This document shows, one piece after another, positions 31,131 to 44,600 of a DNA stretch of 64,000 nt. The notes under the pieces are model-generated. The model did no database searches. It was not told the DNA's origin and saw only the letters and a program-made list of their open reading frames with translations. Position numbers and translations under genes: made by a program. Source of the DNA: Arion vulgaris (taxonomy: Eukaryota > Mollusca > Gastropoda > Stylommatophora > Arionidae); assembly GCA_020796225.1 (NCBI GenBank), contig CM036755.1, positions 47,500,806 through 47,564,805 on the forward strand, read 5' to 3'. Position 1 is the first letter of the stretch. Every line of letters begins with the position of its first letter.

Positions 31131-31720
31131 CTCTGGAATAATTAAGCATGACGTAACAATGAGGGCATTATATTATCTCGATTTAAATCTGTGAAACGAT
31201 CAAAGGGATGTGTTATTTTATTTTTTTGTGTGTGCGCTGTTTGACATGTTGTTATTGTCCATGTCGCAAAAAAAGAATCAATGCGTATTTGTTAAATGGA
31301 CAAAAACATAGCACCATTTCAATGAATCTGTCCAATGTAGGTTGCTAGGGATGTTTAGTATTAGTTGTGTAGTTGTTGTGTTGTTTGGGATATGTTGTTT
31401 TAGTATATGATTTGTCTGTTGAATGTTACATATTGTGCAGGTGGGTTTTTTTGGGGAGGATAGTAGCAATGTGTTGTAGTTGTTGTTAGTAGGTGATAGT
31501 ATTGTGCTGTTGTAGGATATCAATATTAGTTGTGGAGTTGTAGTTGTATGTTGTTTTAGTAGAGATAGTAGTGTAGTGGTAGTAGTAGTAATAATAGTAA
31601 TAGTAGTAGTATACCTCAGCGACAGTTCTTGATCTCCTTAGCACCGGTGAGGGTTCCTGGTGTAATTTAGAAAATGATTAAAATATTTTTTCAGAATTTT
31701 ATTTTAAAATATTTATAATA
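31131..31720. other. Unassigned, G/T-rich
   Basis: Contains GTAGTTGTTGTG-like low-complexity sequence (31,330-31,600) that makes a spurious minus ORF rich in Asn and Thr. No element recognised. Confidence 0.5.
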
Positions 31721-31724
31721 AATA

Positions 31725-32005
31725 ATCTCATGGGCAGCGGATTTCCAGCATGCCCTTGTCGATGTTGAACTCCTAATGGTTCTTTAACGCTCTTAACTTA
31801 AACACATGACCTGCATTTTATCTTCCGTTTCCGATATGACTTGAAAATCGATCTCACCTACACTGATATCAGAAATCTGTGTAAATATTCCTGATTACTC
31901 CATAAGAGAGAGAACACAGTACATTTGAAACGAAATATAATTTGTTTGAGAGAACATCTGATCTCTACCCACACAGAGACCCTCTGATCACTAATAACTG
32001 TTACA
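31725..32005 (-). mobile_element. SINE-8 copy, single head (minus)
   Basis: Contains GCAGCGGATTTCCAGCATGC, TTGAACTCCTAATGGTTC, CATTTTATCTTCCGTTTCCG and GATCTCACCTACACTGATA, and ends CTACCCACACAGAGACCCTC. These match the SINE-8 copy at 56985-57880 block by block, but the CACAGAGACC segment is present only once. Confidence 0.7.
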
Positions 32006-32045
32006 GATAATAATTAATCACTAATTAGCCTAACATAACTAACTA

Positions 32046-32345
32046 CTCCAAGACACAAGACAAGAGTCAATGATTGACATACTCAAAAAGAGAAGATGGA
32101 AATGGCTCGGACATGTTATGAGAATGAGACAAGAAATGCCTGCAAGGATAGCCCTCACTTGGACACCAGAGGGAAAGAGAAAGAAAGGCAGACCACGGAC
32201 AACATGGAGGCGCATGATGGAAGAGGAACTGGACACCGCATCTCTGACATGGGGCTCTGCGCTGAAGGTTGCAAGGACAGGAGAGCATGGAGTCCTTTCT
32301 GAAGCCCTCTGTCACTAGATGACGGATTAAGTAAGTAAGTCATAA
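32046..32345 (+). mobile_element. LINE-f pol C-terminus, open
   Basis: An 82-codon open frame: MIDILKKRRWKWLGHVMRMR, PARIALTWTPEGKRKKGRPR, TTWRRMMEEELDTASLTWGS, ending SEALCH-stop. Motifs W-L-G-H-V-x-R-M and T-P-E-G-K-R-K-x-G-R-P are the typical end of one large LINE group. AGTAAGTAAGTC follows as a 3' microsatellite-like tail. Recently inserted or well preserved, since no frameshift is visible. Confidence 0.85.
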
Positions 32346-32439
32346 TTAGCCTAACATGGCCCCTGTTCTGCTGAGATCTTTGCGAAAATATTTTCCATAA
32401 TCCTATCCAGTTTATGTCATTCAGTCTCGTTATCTTCAT

Positions 32440-32800
32440 CAAATAGCTTGTCTTGAGCAGAACTTTGCCACTTCAACAGTCTTTCGGAATTTCTTCCTCT
32501 CAAAGGTCAGATTTCAACCTGTATGCTCAAATCATCAGTTACATTCTGTATCAATCTTCTCTGTGGTCTTCCTCTTCTCTTCTTTTCCGGGATGCCTCCT
32601 TCCATAATTTTCTTCTCCAGTCCTTCGTATCTCTTTATATGTCCAAAATACTTCTTCTACTTCTTCAAACGATCCACATGCTAACCACTCTGGTTCAGAA
32701 CTTTGCCCTGTTAACAGTCCTTTGGAATTTCTCTCGTAGGTTAGATGTCTCGCCCCTGCAGTGGTCATGCTCAAACCATCAGTTAATCCTGAATCCCATC
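32440..32800 (-). mobile_element. LINE-b C-terminal copies (minus)
   Basis: Two partial copies in a row. The minus strand shows the antisense of CGGTCTTCCTCTTCTC-type basic linkers (R-G-R-P-Q-R-R-W in frame), MSMTTAGARHLTYERNSKGL and LTGQSSEPEWL. A truncated SINE-2 tail (CTTCTTCAAACGATCCACAT) lies at about 32653-32695 between them. Confidence 0.7.
32785..32799. repeat. TSD of SINE-1 copy 4
   Basis: AATCCTGAATCCCAT here and AATCCTGAATCCAT at 33050-33063. Confidence 0.85.
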
Positions 32801-33049
32801 GTTCGAGTGGTTACCGGGGCCCAAATTTGGGGTGTAAAGAATAGAACCACTGTTACCTGTCACGCATGTCGTAAGAAGCGACTAAGGTGGTTTGGCTGAA
32901 ATCGGATGCACGTGTCTTAAACGTGTAGAGATATATGCGTTTAGGGGCCTACCAAACCAATGTGCAACGTATACCGTTCTTGGCAAAGCTCAACATATCA
33001 CAAAAGTGATTTAAATTGGTCGTAAAGAACGAACGCAAAGAAGAAGAAG
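32800..33049 (+). mobile_element. SINE-1 copy 4, full length with TSD
   Basis: GTTCGAGTGGTTACCGGGGC through AAAGAACGAACGCAAAGAAG: a complete example, inserted in LINE-b. It has every block: head, the AAATCGGATGCACGTGTC segment, TGCGTTTAGGGGCCTACC, TTCTTGGCAAAGCTC and the GAA tail. Confidence 0.95.
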
Positions 33050-33170
33050 AATCCTGAATCCATCTTCTCTGTGGTCTTCCTCTTCTCCTCTTTGCCGGTA
33101 TGCCTCCTTCCATGATGGTCTTCTCAGCCCTTCGTGTCTTTTTATATGTCCAAATATTTTTTTCTTCGAA
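33050..33170 (-). mobile_element. LINE-b continuation (minus)
   Basis: Minus strand: YFGHIKRHEG-like, EKTIMEGGIPAKRRRGRPQR, RWIQD. Joined to 32440-32784 once SINE-1 is ignored, and to 33424 once SINE-2 is ignored. Confidence 0.75.
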
Positions 33171-33420
33171 CGCTCCATATCGAACACTTGTTAAACACTC
33201 TGTATTATTTGTATGGGATCTGAGCCTAAGAGCGATTGTACGTTGTGCTATTTATGTGCCTACAAGTAGACCAGCACATCCGATTTCTGAGATGCTTTTT
33301 ATTTACTAGGTAGCTTCCTAGGTCCTACATCAGTCGCTCTCTTACAACATGCCTTGTAGGTCGCAGTGGTACTATTCTTTGCTTCCCTTACGGGCCCTAT
33401 CACCACACGGGGGTAAAATA
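33164..33420 (-). mobile_element. SINE-2 copy (minus) in LINE-b
   Basis: TTCTTCGAACGCTCCATATC at left and TTACGGGCCCTATCACCACA at right. It separates the LINE-b F-G-H-I codons from the upstream KENW / RMRKLKYF codons. Confidence 0.85.
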
Positions 33421-33510
33421 CTTCAATTTTCTCATTCTTATTTGTAGAATCAGTCAGTTTTCTTTGACTTTTGAGTTCAAGTCTTCCAGTCTACCACAGA
33501 TTTTCTTCAG
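33421..33510 (-). mobile_element. LINE-b continuation 2 (minus)
   Basis: The minus strand encodes VKENWLILQIRMRKLKYF, the residues just before F-G-H-I in 19680-19715. Confidence 0.7.
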
Positions 33511-33689
33511 ACTTTACAACATATGATAAATATTATTTGCGGTGGTATAATAGTCAAAGAAATACTGACTGGACACTTGACGCAGCATGAATGACATAAA
33601 ATACAGTAGTAAAAGCATTAAGCTACTCAATGTGATGTTTTTCATGAATTCACTGCCAATGACACTGAGAAAACGTGTACTCCAGTTCT

Positions 33690-33700
33690 AAATTCAGCGA

Positions 33701-33738
<38 letters not shown>

Positions 33739-33837
33739 AGGACCATCATGATTGCACTTTAGAGTAACCTATGTGTACTCCGATCTCTTTCTTACACATG
33801 AAGATCTCAGCTGCAGTGCATGAACTAATAACCATCA
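33690..33837 (-). mobile_element. SINE-5-related 3' end with (GATT)n (minus)
   Basis: (GATT)n at 33697-33740, then AGGACCATCATGATTGCACT and CTCCGATCTCTTTCTTACAC. Same end type as 1265-1320 and 46950-47030. Confidence 0.65.
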
Positions 33838-34295
33838 ATCAAGTGATGATGACAACAATCCTCAGACGTGTGCTGCTGTACCTCTCTGGTGTGTGCGGAG
33901 GTGACTGTAGAGTCCAATTCTAGAACACATTCCTTCCCTACCAGGTGGCATAGATGATCAAGGTTAGACATGTGCGTTGCGTGCTCTGTCTTTTCGCGCA
34001 GCCTGTTTTCTCGTGCCTCAACGATACGATTCTCAGCTATGCGGGTTCCTCTTTTGTTGTTACAGCTCGACATTTGGCGATCTTGCGCAAGAGATTCCCA
34101 GTACGTGTGTCTATATCGAGCAATTCAGAGACACTTTTAAAGTGTCTTTAAAGCGTTTTTTCTGTCCACCAGCTAAACGTCTGCCCCCCCTTCAAGCTCG
34201 CCATACATCAACTGTTTTGGGATGTGTTTATCAGGCATTCGAGCAACGTGACCGACCCATCTCACTTGGGTCTTCTGCACGAACTACGTAGCACG
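33838..34295 (-). mobile_element. LINE-k C-terminus, better preserved (minus)
   Basis: Minus strand: TQVRWVGHVARMPDKHIPKQ, LMYGEL, then a G7 run that shifts frame, VSLNCSI-like residues, NKRGTRIAENRIVEARENRL, and a C2H2-like finger MCSRIGLYSHLRTHQRGTAA, ending V-stop near 33870. This supplies the intact motif set for the decayed copy at 13375. Confidence 0.85.
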
Positions 34296-34317
34296 TAATC
34301 CTGATATAATTTTGAAG

Positions 34318-34627
34318 ATGGTCATTACAAACGCACTAGGATTGCCTCAAAGAGCAATATTACTAAGATACAAGGCTAAAGATTGTCAACGCACAGATTG
34401 CCTCAAAGAGCAATATTACTCAGATACAAGGCTAAAGATTGTCAACGTACAGATTGCCTCAAAGAGCAATATTACTCAGATACAAGGCTAAAGATTGTCA
34501 ACGCAAAAGGTGGACTACAGAATAACAGAAGCGGTGAAGACACATGACAAACCTTCACAAAGCCTGTTCTAGAAATCTCTCCTTATCTTGTCACTGAGAC
34601 AAACAAGATTAGAGAACAGAAGTAATA
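34318..34627 (+). mobile_element. LINE-e 3' region with three-unit repeat
   Basis: VITNALGLPQRAILLRYKAK, with the stretch ACAGATTGCCTCAAAGAGCA plus ATATTACTCAGATACAAGGC and TAAAGATTGTCAACGCAC repeated three times (about 56 bp). It is followed by CAAAAGGTGGACTACAGAAT and a single LEIS-type 3' segment (GCCTGTTCTAGAAATCTC). The core CTCAAAGAGCAATATTACT resembles the 1965-4170 unit ATCAAAGAGCAATGCTACT, so this looks like a less expanded relative. Confidence 0.65.
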
Positions 34628-34669
34628 GAGAGAGAAAGAAAGAAAGTATAAATATCGATTTTCATCTTC

Positions 34670-34923
34670 TTTCTCTCTTCTTCTTCTTCAAGCGCTCCAT
34701 ATCGACGACTTGTTAACCATTCTTTGTGATGTCTCTTATCCCTGTCTAAGAGCAATTGTACGTTGTGTCAGTTATGCGCCTACAACTAAGTCAACACGTC
34801 CGATTTCTGCCACGCTTTTTATATTTACTAGGTAGCTTCAGGCCCTACTCAGTCGCATCTTACAACATGCCTTGTTGGTCGCAGTGTTACTATTCTTTTC
34901 TCCCCTTGCGAGCCCCGGGGCTG
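34670..34923 (-). mobile_element. SINE-2 copy (minus) with 8-bp TSD
   Basis: ATATCGAT at 34662-34669 and 34924-34931. Blocks as in the other SINE-2 copies, from TTCTTCAAGCGCTCCATATC to CCTTGCGAGCCCCGG. Confidence 0.8.
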
Positions 34924-34974
34924 ATATCGATATTCTAATCTTATCATTCGATCTAAGTTTACTTGGAACGTGTT

Positions 34975-35690
34975 ACTACTTCATTCATTAACTAATTATC
35001 AGAGTCGTAGTTTAAGTCAAGATATTATCAGAAGCCGTAGTTTAAGTCAAGATATTATCAGAAGCCGTAGTTTAAGTCAAGATTGAAATGTGTTACTACA
35101 TTCATTAACTAATTATCAGAGCTGCAGTTTAAGCAAGATATTATCAGAGTAGTTTAAGTCAAGATATTATCAGAGCGTAGTTTAATCAAGATATTATCAG
35201 AGCCGCAGTTTAAGTCAAGATATTATCAGAGCCGTAGTTTAAGTCAAGATATTATCAGAGTCGTAGTTTAAGTCAAGATATTATCAGAGCCGCAGTTTAA
35301 GTCAAGATATTATCAGAGCCGTAGTTAAGTCAAGATTGAATGTTTACTACCATTCATTAACTAATTATCAGAGCACAGTTTAAGTCAAGATATTATCGAA
35401 GCGCAGTTTAAGTCAAGATATTATCAGAACCGCAGTTGAAGTCAAGATATTATCAGAAGCCGCAGTTTAAGTCAAGATATTATCAGAAGCCGCAGTTTAA
35501 GTCAAGATATTATCAGAAGCCAAGTTAAGTAAAGATATTATCAGAAGCCGCAGTTTAAGTAAAGATATTATCAGAAGCCGCAGTTTAAGTCAAGATATTA
35601 TCAGAAGCCGCAGTTTAAGTCAAGATATTATCAGAAGCCGCAGTTTAAGTCAAGATATTATCAGAAGCCGCAGTTTAAGTCAAGATTGGA
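34975..35690 (+). repeat. 30-bp array, left edge of the 75-bp satellite
   Basis: Units GATATTATCAGAAGCCGCAG plus TTTAAGTCAA, about 20 copies, interrupted by longer segments with TTCATTAACTAATTATCAGA. This 30-bp word is the first part of the 75-bp unit that follows. Confidence 0.9.
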
Positions 35691-38600
35691 ATGTGTTAGC
35701 TACTTCATTCATTAACTAATTCATCAGAGCCAGTTAAGTCAAGATATTGGAATGTATCATAAAAAACAACTTCTGACTTCAATTATTCAATTATCAGAGT
35801 TCAAGTTTAAGTCAAGATATTGGAATCGTATCATAAATAAACCTTCTGACTTCATTATTCAATTATCAGAGCCGTAGTTAAGTCAAGATATTGGGGAATT
35901 GATCATAAACAAACCTTCTGACTTCAATTATTCAATCATCAGAGCCGCAGTTTAAGTCAAGATATTGGGGAATCGTATCATAAACAAACCTTCTGACTTC
36001 AATTATTCAATCATCAGAGCCGCAGTTTAAGTCAAGATATTGGGGAATCGTATCATAAACAAACCTTCTGACTTCAATTATTCAATTATCAGAGCCGTAG
36101 TTTAAGTCAAGATATTGGGGAATCGTATCATAAACAAACCTTCTGACTTCAATTATTCAATTATCAGAGCCGCAGTTTAAGTCAAGATATTGGGGAATCG
36201 TATCATAAACAAACCTTCTGACTTCAATTATTCAATTATCAGAGCCACAGTTTAAGTCAAGATATTGGGGAATCGTATCATAAACAAACCTTCTGACTTC
36301 AATTATTCAATTATCAGAGCCGCAGTTTAAGTCAAGATATTGGGGAATCGTATCATAAACAAACCTTCTGACTTCAATTAACCAATTATCAGAGCCGCAG
36401 TTTAAGTCAAGATATTGGGGAATCGTATCATAAACAAACCTTCTGACTTCAATTATTCAATTATCAGAGCCGCAGTTTAAGTCAAGATATTGGGGAATCA
36501 TATCATAAACAAACCTTCTGACTTCAATTATTCAATTATCAGAGCCACAGTTTAAGTCAAGATATTGGGGAATCGTATCATAAACAAACCTTCTGACTTC
36601 AATTATTCAATTATCAGAGCCGCAGTTTAAGTCAAGATATTGGGGAATCGTATCATAAACAAACCTTCTGACTTCAATTAACTAATTATCAGAGCCGCAG
36701 TTTAAGTCAAGATATTGGGAATCGTGATCATAAACAAACCTTCTGACTTCAATTATTCAATTATCAGAGCCACAGTTTAAGTCAAGATATTGGGGAATCG
36801 TATCATAAACAAACCTTCTGACTTCAATTATTCAATTATCAGAGCCACAGTTTAAGTCAAGATATTGGGGAATCATATCATAAACAAACCTTCTGACTTC
36901 AATTATTCAATTATTAGAGCCGCAGTTTAAGTCAAGATATTGGGGAATCGTATCATAAACAAACCTTCTGACTTCAATTAACTAATTATCAGAGCCGCAG
37001 TTTAAGTCAAGATATTGGGGAATCGTATCATAAACAAACCTTCTGACTTCAATTAACTAATTATCAGAGCGCAGTTTAAGTCAAGATATTGGGGAATCGT
37101 ATCATAAACAAACCTTCTGACTTCAATTATTCAATTATCAGAGCCGCAGTTTAAGTCAAGATATTGGGGAATCGTATCATAAACAAACCTTCTGACTTCA
37201 ATTATTCAATTATCAGAGCCACAGTTTAAGTCAAGATATTGGGGAATCATATCATAAACAAACCTTCTGAGTTCAATTATTCAATTATCAGAGCCGCAGT
37301 TTAAGTCAAGATATTGGGGAATCGTATCATAAACAAACCTTCTGACTTCAATTATTCAATTATCAGAGCCACAGTTTAAGTCAAGATATTGGGGAATCAT
37401 ATCATAAACAAACCTTCTGACTTCAATTATTCAATTATCAGAGCCACAGTTTAAGTCAAGATATTGGGGAATCGTATCATAAACAAACCTTCTGACCTCA
37501 ATTATTCAATTATCAGAGTCGCAGTTTAAGTCAAGATATTGGGGAATCGTATCATAAACAAACCTTCTGACTTCAATTATTCAATTATCAGAGCCACAGT
37601 TTAAGTCAAGATATTGGGGAATCGTATCATAAACAAACCTTCTGACTTCAATTATTCAATTAACCAATTATCAGAGCCACAGTTTAAGTCAAGATATTGG
37701 GGAATCATATCATAAACAAACCTTCTGACTTCAATTATTCAATTATCAGAGCCACAGTTTAAGTCAAGATATTGGGGAATCGTATCATAAACAAACCTTC
37801 TGACTTCAATTATTCAATTATCAGAGTCGCAGTTTAAGTCAAGATATTGGGGAATCATATCATAAACAAACCTTCTGACTTCAATTATTCAATTATCAGA
37901 GCCGCAGTTTAAGTCAAGATATTGGGGAATCGTATCATAAACAAACCTTCTGACTTCAATTATTCAATTATCAGAGCCACAGTTTAAGTCAAGATATTGG
38001 GGAATCGTATCATAAATAAACCTTCTGACTTCAATTATTCAATTATCAGAGCCTGCAGTTAAGTCAAGATATTGGGAATCATCATAAACAAACCTTCTGA
38101 GTTCAATTATTCAATTATCAGAGCCACAGTTTAAGTCAAGATATTGGGGAATCATATCATAAACAAACCTTCTGACTTCAATTATTCAATTATCAGAGCC
38201 GCAGTTTAAGTCAAGATATTGGGGAATCGTATCATAAACAAACCTTCTGACCTCAATTATTCAATTATCAGAGCCACAGTTTAAGTCAAGATATTGGGGA
38301 ATCATATCATAAACAAACCTTCTGACTTCAATTATTCAATTATCAGAGCCGCAGTTTAAGTCAAGATATTGGGGAATCGTATCATAAACAAACCTTCTGA
38401 CTTCAATTATTCAATTATCAGAGCCGCAGTTTAAGTCAAGATATTGGGAATCATATCATAAACAAACCTTCTGACTTCAATTTTCATTTTCAGAGCCACA
38501 GTTTAATCAAGATATTGGGAATCGTATCATAAACAAACCTTCTGACTTCAATTATTCAATTATCAGAGCCGTAGTTTAAGTCAGATATTGGGAATCGTAT

Positions 38601-41600
38601 CATAAACAAACCTTCTGACTTCAATTATTCAATTATCAGAACCGCAGTTTAAGTCAAGATATTGGGGAATCGTATCATAAACAAACCTTCTGAGTTCAAT
38701 TATTCAATTATCAGAGCCAGTTTGCTAGTCAAGATATTGGGGAATCGTATCATAAACAAACCTTCTGACTTCAATTATTCAATTATCAGAGCCGCAGTTT
38801 AAGTCAAGATATTGGGGAATCGTATCATAAACAAACCTTCTGACTTCAATTATTCAATTAACCAAATTATCAGAGCCGCAGTTTAAGTCAAGATATTGGG
38901 GAATCGTATCATAAACAAACCTTCTGACTTCAATTATTCAATTATCAGAGCCACAGTTTAAGTCAAGATATTGGGGAATCATATCATAAACAAACCTTCT
39001 GACTTCAATTATTCAATTATCAGAGCCACAGTTTAAGTCAAGATATTGGGGAATCGTATCATAAACAAACCTTCTGACTTCAATTATTCAATTAACCAAT
39101 TATCAGAGCCGCAGTTTAAGTCAAGATATTGGGGAATCGTATCATAAACAAACTTCTGACTTCAATTATTCAATTATCAGAGCGTGTTTAAGTCAAGATA
39201 TTGGGGAATCGTATCATAAACAAACCTTCTGACTTCAATTATTCAATTATCAGAGCCGTAGTTTAAGTCAAGATATTGGGGAATCGTATCATAAACAAAC
39301 CTTCTGACTTCAATTATTCAATTATCAGAGCCACAGTTTAAGTCAAGATATTGGGGAATCGTATCATAAACAAACCTTCTGACTTCAATTATTCAATTAT
39401 CAGAGCCGCAGTTTAGTCAAGATATTGGGAATCGTATCATAAACAAACCTTCTGACTTCATTATTCAATTAACCAATTATCAGAGCCAGTTTAAGCAAGA
39501 TATTAGGAATCGTATCATAAACAAACCTTCTGACTTCAATTATTCAATTAACTAATTATCAGAGCCGCAGTTTAAGTCAAGATATTGGGGAATCATATCA
39601 TAAACAAACCTTCTGAGTTCAATTATTCAATTATCAGAGCCACAGTTTAAGTCAAGATATTGGGGAATCATATCATAAACAAACCTTCTGACTTCAATTA
39701 TTCAATTATAGAGCGCAGTTTAAGTCAAGATATTGGGGAATCGTATCATAAACAAACCTTCTGACATCAATTAACTAATTATCAGAGCCGCAGTTTAAGT
39801 CAAGATATTGGGGAATCGTATCATAAACAAACCTTCTGAGTTCAATTATTCAATTATCAGAGCCGCAGTTTAAGTCAAGATATTGGGGAATCGTATCATA
39901 AACAAACCTTCTGACTTCAATTAACTAATTATCAGAGCCGCAGTTTAAGTCAAGATATTGGGGAATCGTATCATAAACAAACCTTCTGACTTCAATTATT
40001 CAATTATCAGAGCCGCAGTTTAAGTCAAGATATTGGGGAATCGTATCATAAACAAACCTTCTGACTTCAATTATTCAATTATCAGAGCCGTAGTTTAAGT
40101 CAAGATATTGGGGAATCGTATCATAAACAAACCTTCTGACTTCAATTATTCAATTATCAGAGCCGCAGTTTAAGTCAAGATATTGGGGAATCATATCATA
40201 AACAAATCTTCTGAGTTCAATTATTCAATTATCAGAGCTGCAGTTAAGTCAAGATATTGGGGAATCGTATCATAAACAAACCTTCTGAGTTCAATTATTC
40301 AATTATCAGAGCCGCAGTTTAAATCAAGATATTGGGGAATCGTATCATAAACAAACCTTCTGACATCAATTAACTAATTATCAGAGCGCAGTTTAAGTCA
40401 AGATATTGGGGAATCGTATCATAAACAAACCTTCTGACTTCAATTAACCAATTATCAGAGCCGCAGTTTAAGTCAAGATATTGGGGAATCATATCATAAA
40501 CAAACCTTCTGACTTCAATTATTCAATTATCAGAGCCTCAGTTTAAGTCAAGATATTGGGGAATCGTATCATAAACAAACCTTCTGACTTCAATTATTCA
40601 ATTATCAGAGCCACAGTTTAAGTCAAGATATTGGGGAATCGTATCATAAACAAACCTTCTGACTTCAATTATTCAATTATCAGAGCCACAGTTTAAGTCA
40701 AGATATTGGGGAATCGTATCATAAACAAACCTTCTGACTTCAATTATTCAATTATCAGAGCCACAGTTTAAGTCAAGATATTGGGGAATCATATCATAAA
40801 CAAACCTTCTGACTTCAATTATTCAATTATTAGAGCCACGTTTAAGTCAAGATATTGGGGAATCGTCATCATAAACAAACCTTCTGACTTCAATTAATAT
40901 TATCAGAGCCGCAGTTTAAGTCAAGATATTGGGGAATCGTATCATAAACAAACCTTCTGACTTCAATTAACCAATTATCAGAGCCGCAGTTTAAGTCAAG
41001 ATATTGGGGAATCATATCATAAACAAACCTTCTGACTTCAATTATTCAATTATCAGAGCGCAGTTTAAGTCAAGATATTGGGGAATCGTATCATAAACAA
41101 ACCTTCTGACTTCAATTATTCAATTATCAGAGCCACAGTTTAAGTCAAGATATTGGGGAATCATATCATAAACAAACCTTCTGAGTTCAATTATTCAATT
41201 ATCAGAGCCGCAGTTTAAGTCAAGATATTGGGGAATCGTATCATAAACAAACCTTCTGACTTCAATTATTCAATTATCAGAGCCACAGTTTAAGTCAAGA
41301 TATTGGGGAATCATATCATAAACAAACCTTCTGACTTCAATTATTCAATTATCAGAGCCACAGTTTAAGTCAAGATATTGGGAATCGATCTAAACAAACC
41401 TTCTGACCTCAATTATTCAATTATCAGAGTCGCAGTTTAAGTCAAGATATTGGAATCATGTCATAAACAAACTTCTGACTTCAATTATTCAATTATCAGA
41501 GCCACAGTTTAAGTCAAGATATTGGGGAATCGTATCATAAACAAACCTTCTGACTTCAATTATTCAATTAACCAATTATCAGAGCCACAGTTTAAGTCAA

Positions 41601-44600
41601 GATATTGGGGAATCATATCATAAACAAACCTTCTGACTTCAATTATTCAATTATCAGAGCCACAGTTTAAGTCAAGATATTGGGGAATCGTATCATAAAC
41701 AAACCTTCTGACTTCAATTATTCAATTATCAGAGTCGCAGTTTAAGTCAAGATATTGGGGAATCATATCATAAACAAACCTTCTGACTTCAATTATTCAA
41801 TTATCAGAGCCGCAGTTTAAGTCAAGATATTGGGGAATCGTATCATAAACAAACCTTCTGACTTCAATTATTCAATTATCAGAGCCGCAGTTTAAGTCAA
41901 GATATTGGGGAATCGTATCATAAACAAACCTTCTGACTTCAATTATTCAATTATCAGAGCCGCAGTTTAAGTCAAGATATTGGGGAATCGTATCATAAAC
42001 AAACCTTCTGAGTTCAATTATTCAATTATCAGAGCCACAGTTTAAGTCAAGATATTGGGAATCATATCATAAACAAACCTTCTGACTTCAATATTCATTT
42101 ATCAGAGCGAGTTTAAGTCAAGATATTGGGAATCGTATCATAAACAAAACCTTCTGACCTCAATTATTCAAATTATCAGAGCTCAAGTTTAAGTCAAGAT
42201 ATTGGGGAATCATATCATAAACAAACCTTCTGACTTCAATTATTCAATTATCAGAGCCGCAGTTTAAGTCAAGATATTGGGGAATCGTATCATAAACAAA
42301 CCTTCTGACTTCAATTATTCAATTATCTGAGCCGCAGTTTAAGTCAAGATATTGGGGAATCATATCATAAACAAACCTTCTGACTTCAATTATTCAATTT
42401 TCAGAGCCACAGTTTAAGTCAAGATATTGAGGATCGTATCATAAACAAACCTTCTGACTTCAATTATTCAATTATCAGAGCCGTAGTTTAAGTCAAGATA
42501 TTGGGGAATCGTATCATAAACAAACCTTCTGACTTCAATTATTCAATTATCAGAGCCAGTTTAAGTCAAGATATTGAATCGTATCAAAACAAACCTTCTG
42601 AGTTCAATTATTCAATTATCAGAGCCACAGTTTAAGTCAAGATATTGGGGAATCGTATCATAAACAAACCTTCTGACTTCAATTATTCAATTATCAGAGC
42701 CGCAGTTTGAGTCAAGATATTGGGAATCGTATCTAAACAAACCTTCTGACTTCATTATTCAATTAACCAATTATCAGAGCCGTAGTTTAAGTCAAGATAT
42801 TGGGGAATCGTATCATAAACAAACCTTCTGACCTCAATTATTCAATTATCAGAGCCACAGTTTAAGTCAAGATATTGGGGAATCATATCATAAACAAACC
42901 TTCTGACTTCAATTATTCAATTATCAGAGCCACAGTTTAAGTCAAGATATTGGGGAATCGTATCATAAACAAACCTTCTGACTTCAATTATTCAATTAAC
43001 CAATTATCAGAGCCGCAGTTTAAGTCAAGATATTGGGGAATCGTATCATAAACAAACCTTCTGACTTCAATTATTCAATTATCAGAGCCGTAGTTTAAGT
43101 CAAGATATTGGGGAATCGTATCATAAACAAACCTTCTGACTTCAATTATTCAATTATCAGAGCCGTAGTTTAAGTCAAGATATTGGGGAATCAGTATCAT
43201 AAACAAACCTTCTGACTTCATATTCAATTATCAGGCTACAGTTTAAGTCAAGATATTGGGGAATCGTATCATAAACAAACCTTCTGAGTTCAATTATTCA
43301 ATTATCAGAGCCGCAGTTTAAGTCAAGATATTGGAATCGTGTCATAAACAAACCTTCGACTTCAATTATTCAATTAACCAATTATCAGAGCCAGTTTAAG
43401 TCAAGATATTGAAGTATCATAAACAAACCTTCTGACTTCAATTATGCAATTAACTAATTATCAGAGCCCAGTTTAAGTCAAATATTGGGAATCATATCAT
43501 AAACAAACCTTCTGAGTTCAATTATTCAATTATCAGAGCCACAGTTTAAGTCAAGATATTGGGGAATCATATCATAAACAAACCTTCTGAGTTCAATTAT
43601 TCAATTATCAGAGCCACAGTTTAAGTCAAGATATTGGGGAATCGTATCATAAACAAACCTTCTGACTTCAATTATTCAATTATCAGAGCCACAGTTTAAG
43701 TCAAGATATTGGGGAATCGTATCATAAACAAACCTTCTGACTTCAATTATTCAATTATCAGAGTCGCAGTTTAAGTCAAGATATTGGGGAATCGTATCAT
43801 AAACAAACCTTCTGACTTCAATTAACCAATTATCAGAGCCACAGTTTAAGTCAAGATATTGGGGAATCATATCATAAACAAACCTTCTGACTTCAATTAT
43901 TCAATTATCAGAGCCACAGTTTAAGTCAAGATATTGGGAATCGTACTAAACAAACCTTCTGACTTCAATTATTCAATTATCAGAGTCGCAGTTTAAGTCA
44001 AGATATTGGGGAATCATATCATAAACAAACCTTCTGACTTCAATTATTCAATTATCAGAGCCGCAGTTTAAGTCAAGATATTGGGGAATCGTATCATAAA
44101 CAAACCTTCTGACTTCAATTATTCAATTAACCAATTATCAGAGCCGCAGTTTAAGTCAAGATATTGGGGAATCGTATCATAAACAAACCTTCTGACTTCA
44201 ATTATTCAATTATCAGAGCCTCAGTTTAAGTCAAGATATTGGGGAATCATATCATAAACAAACCTTCTGACTTCAATTATTCAATTATCAGAGCCGCAGT
44301 TTAAGTCAAGATATTGGGGAATCATATCATAAACAAACCTTCTGTGTTCAATTATTCAATTATCAGAGCCGCAGTTTAAGTCAAGATATTGGGGAATCAT
44401 ATCATAAACAAACCTTCGGGAGTTCAATTATTCAATTATCAGAGCCACAGTTTAAGTCAAGATATTGGGGAATCGTATCATAAACAAACCTTCTGACTTC
44501 AATTATTCAATTATCAGAGCCACAGTTTAAGTCAAGATATTGGAATCAGTATCATAACAAAACCTTCTGACTTCAATTATTCAATTATCAGAGTCGCAGT

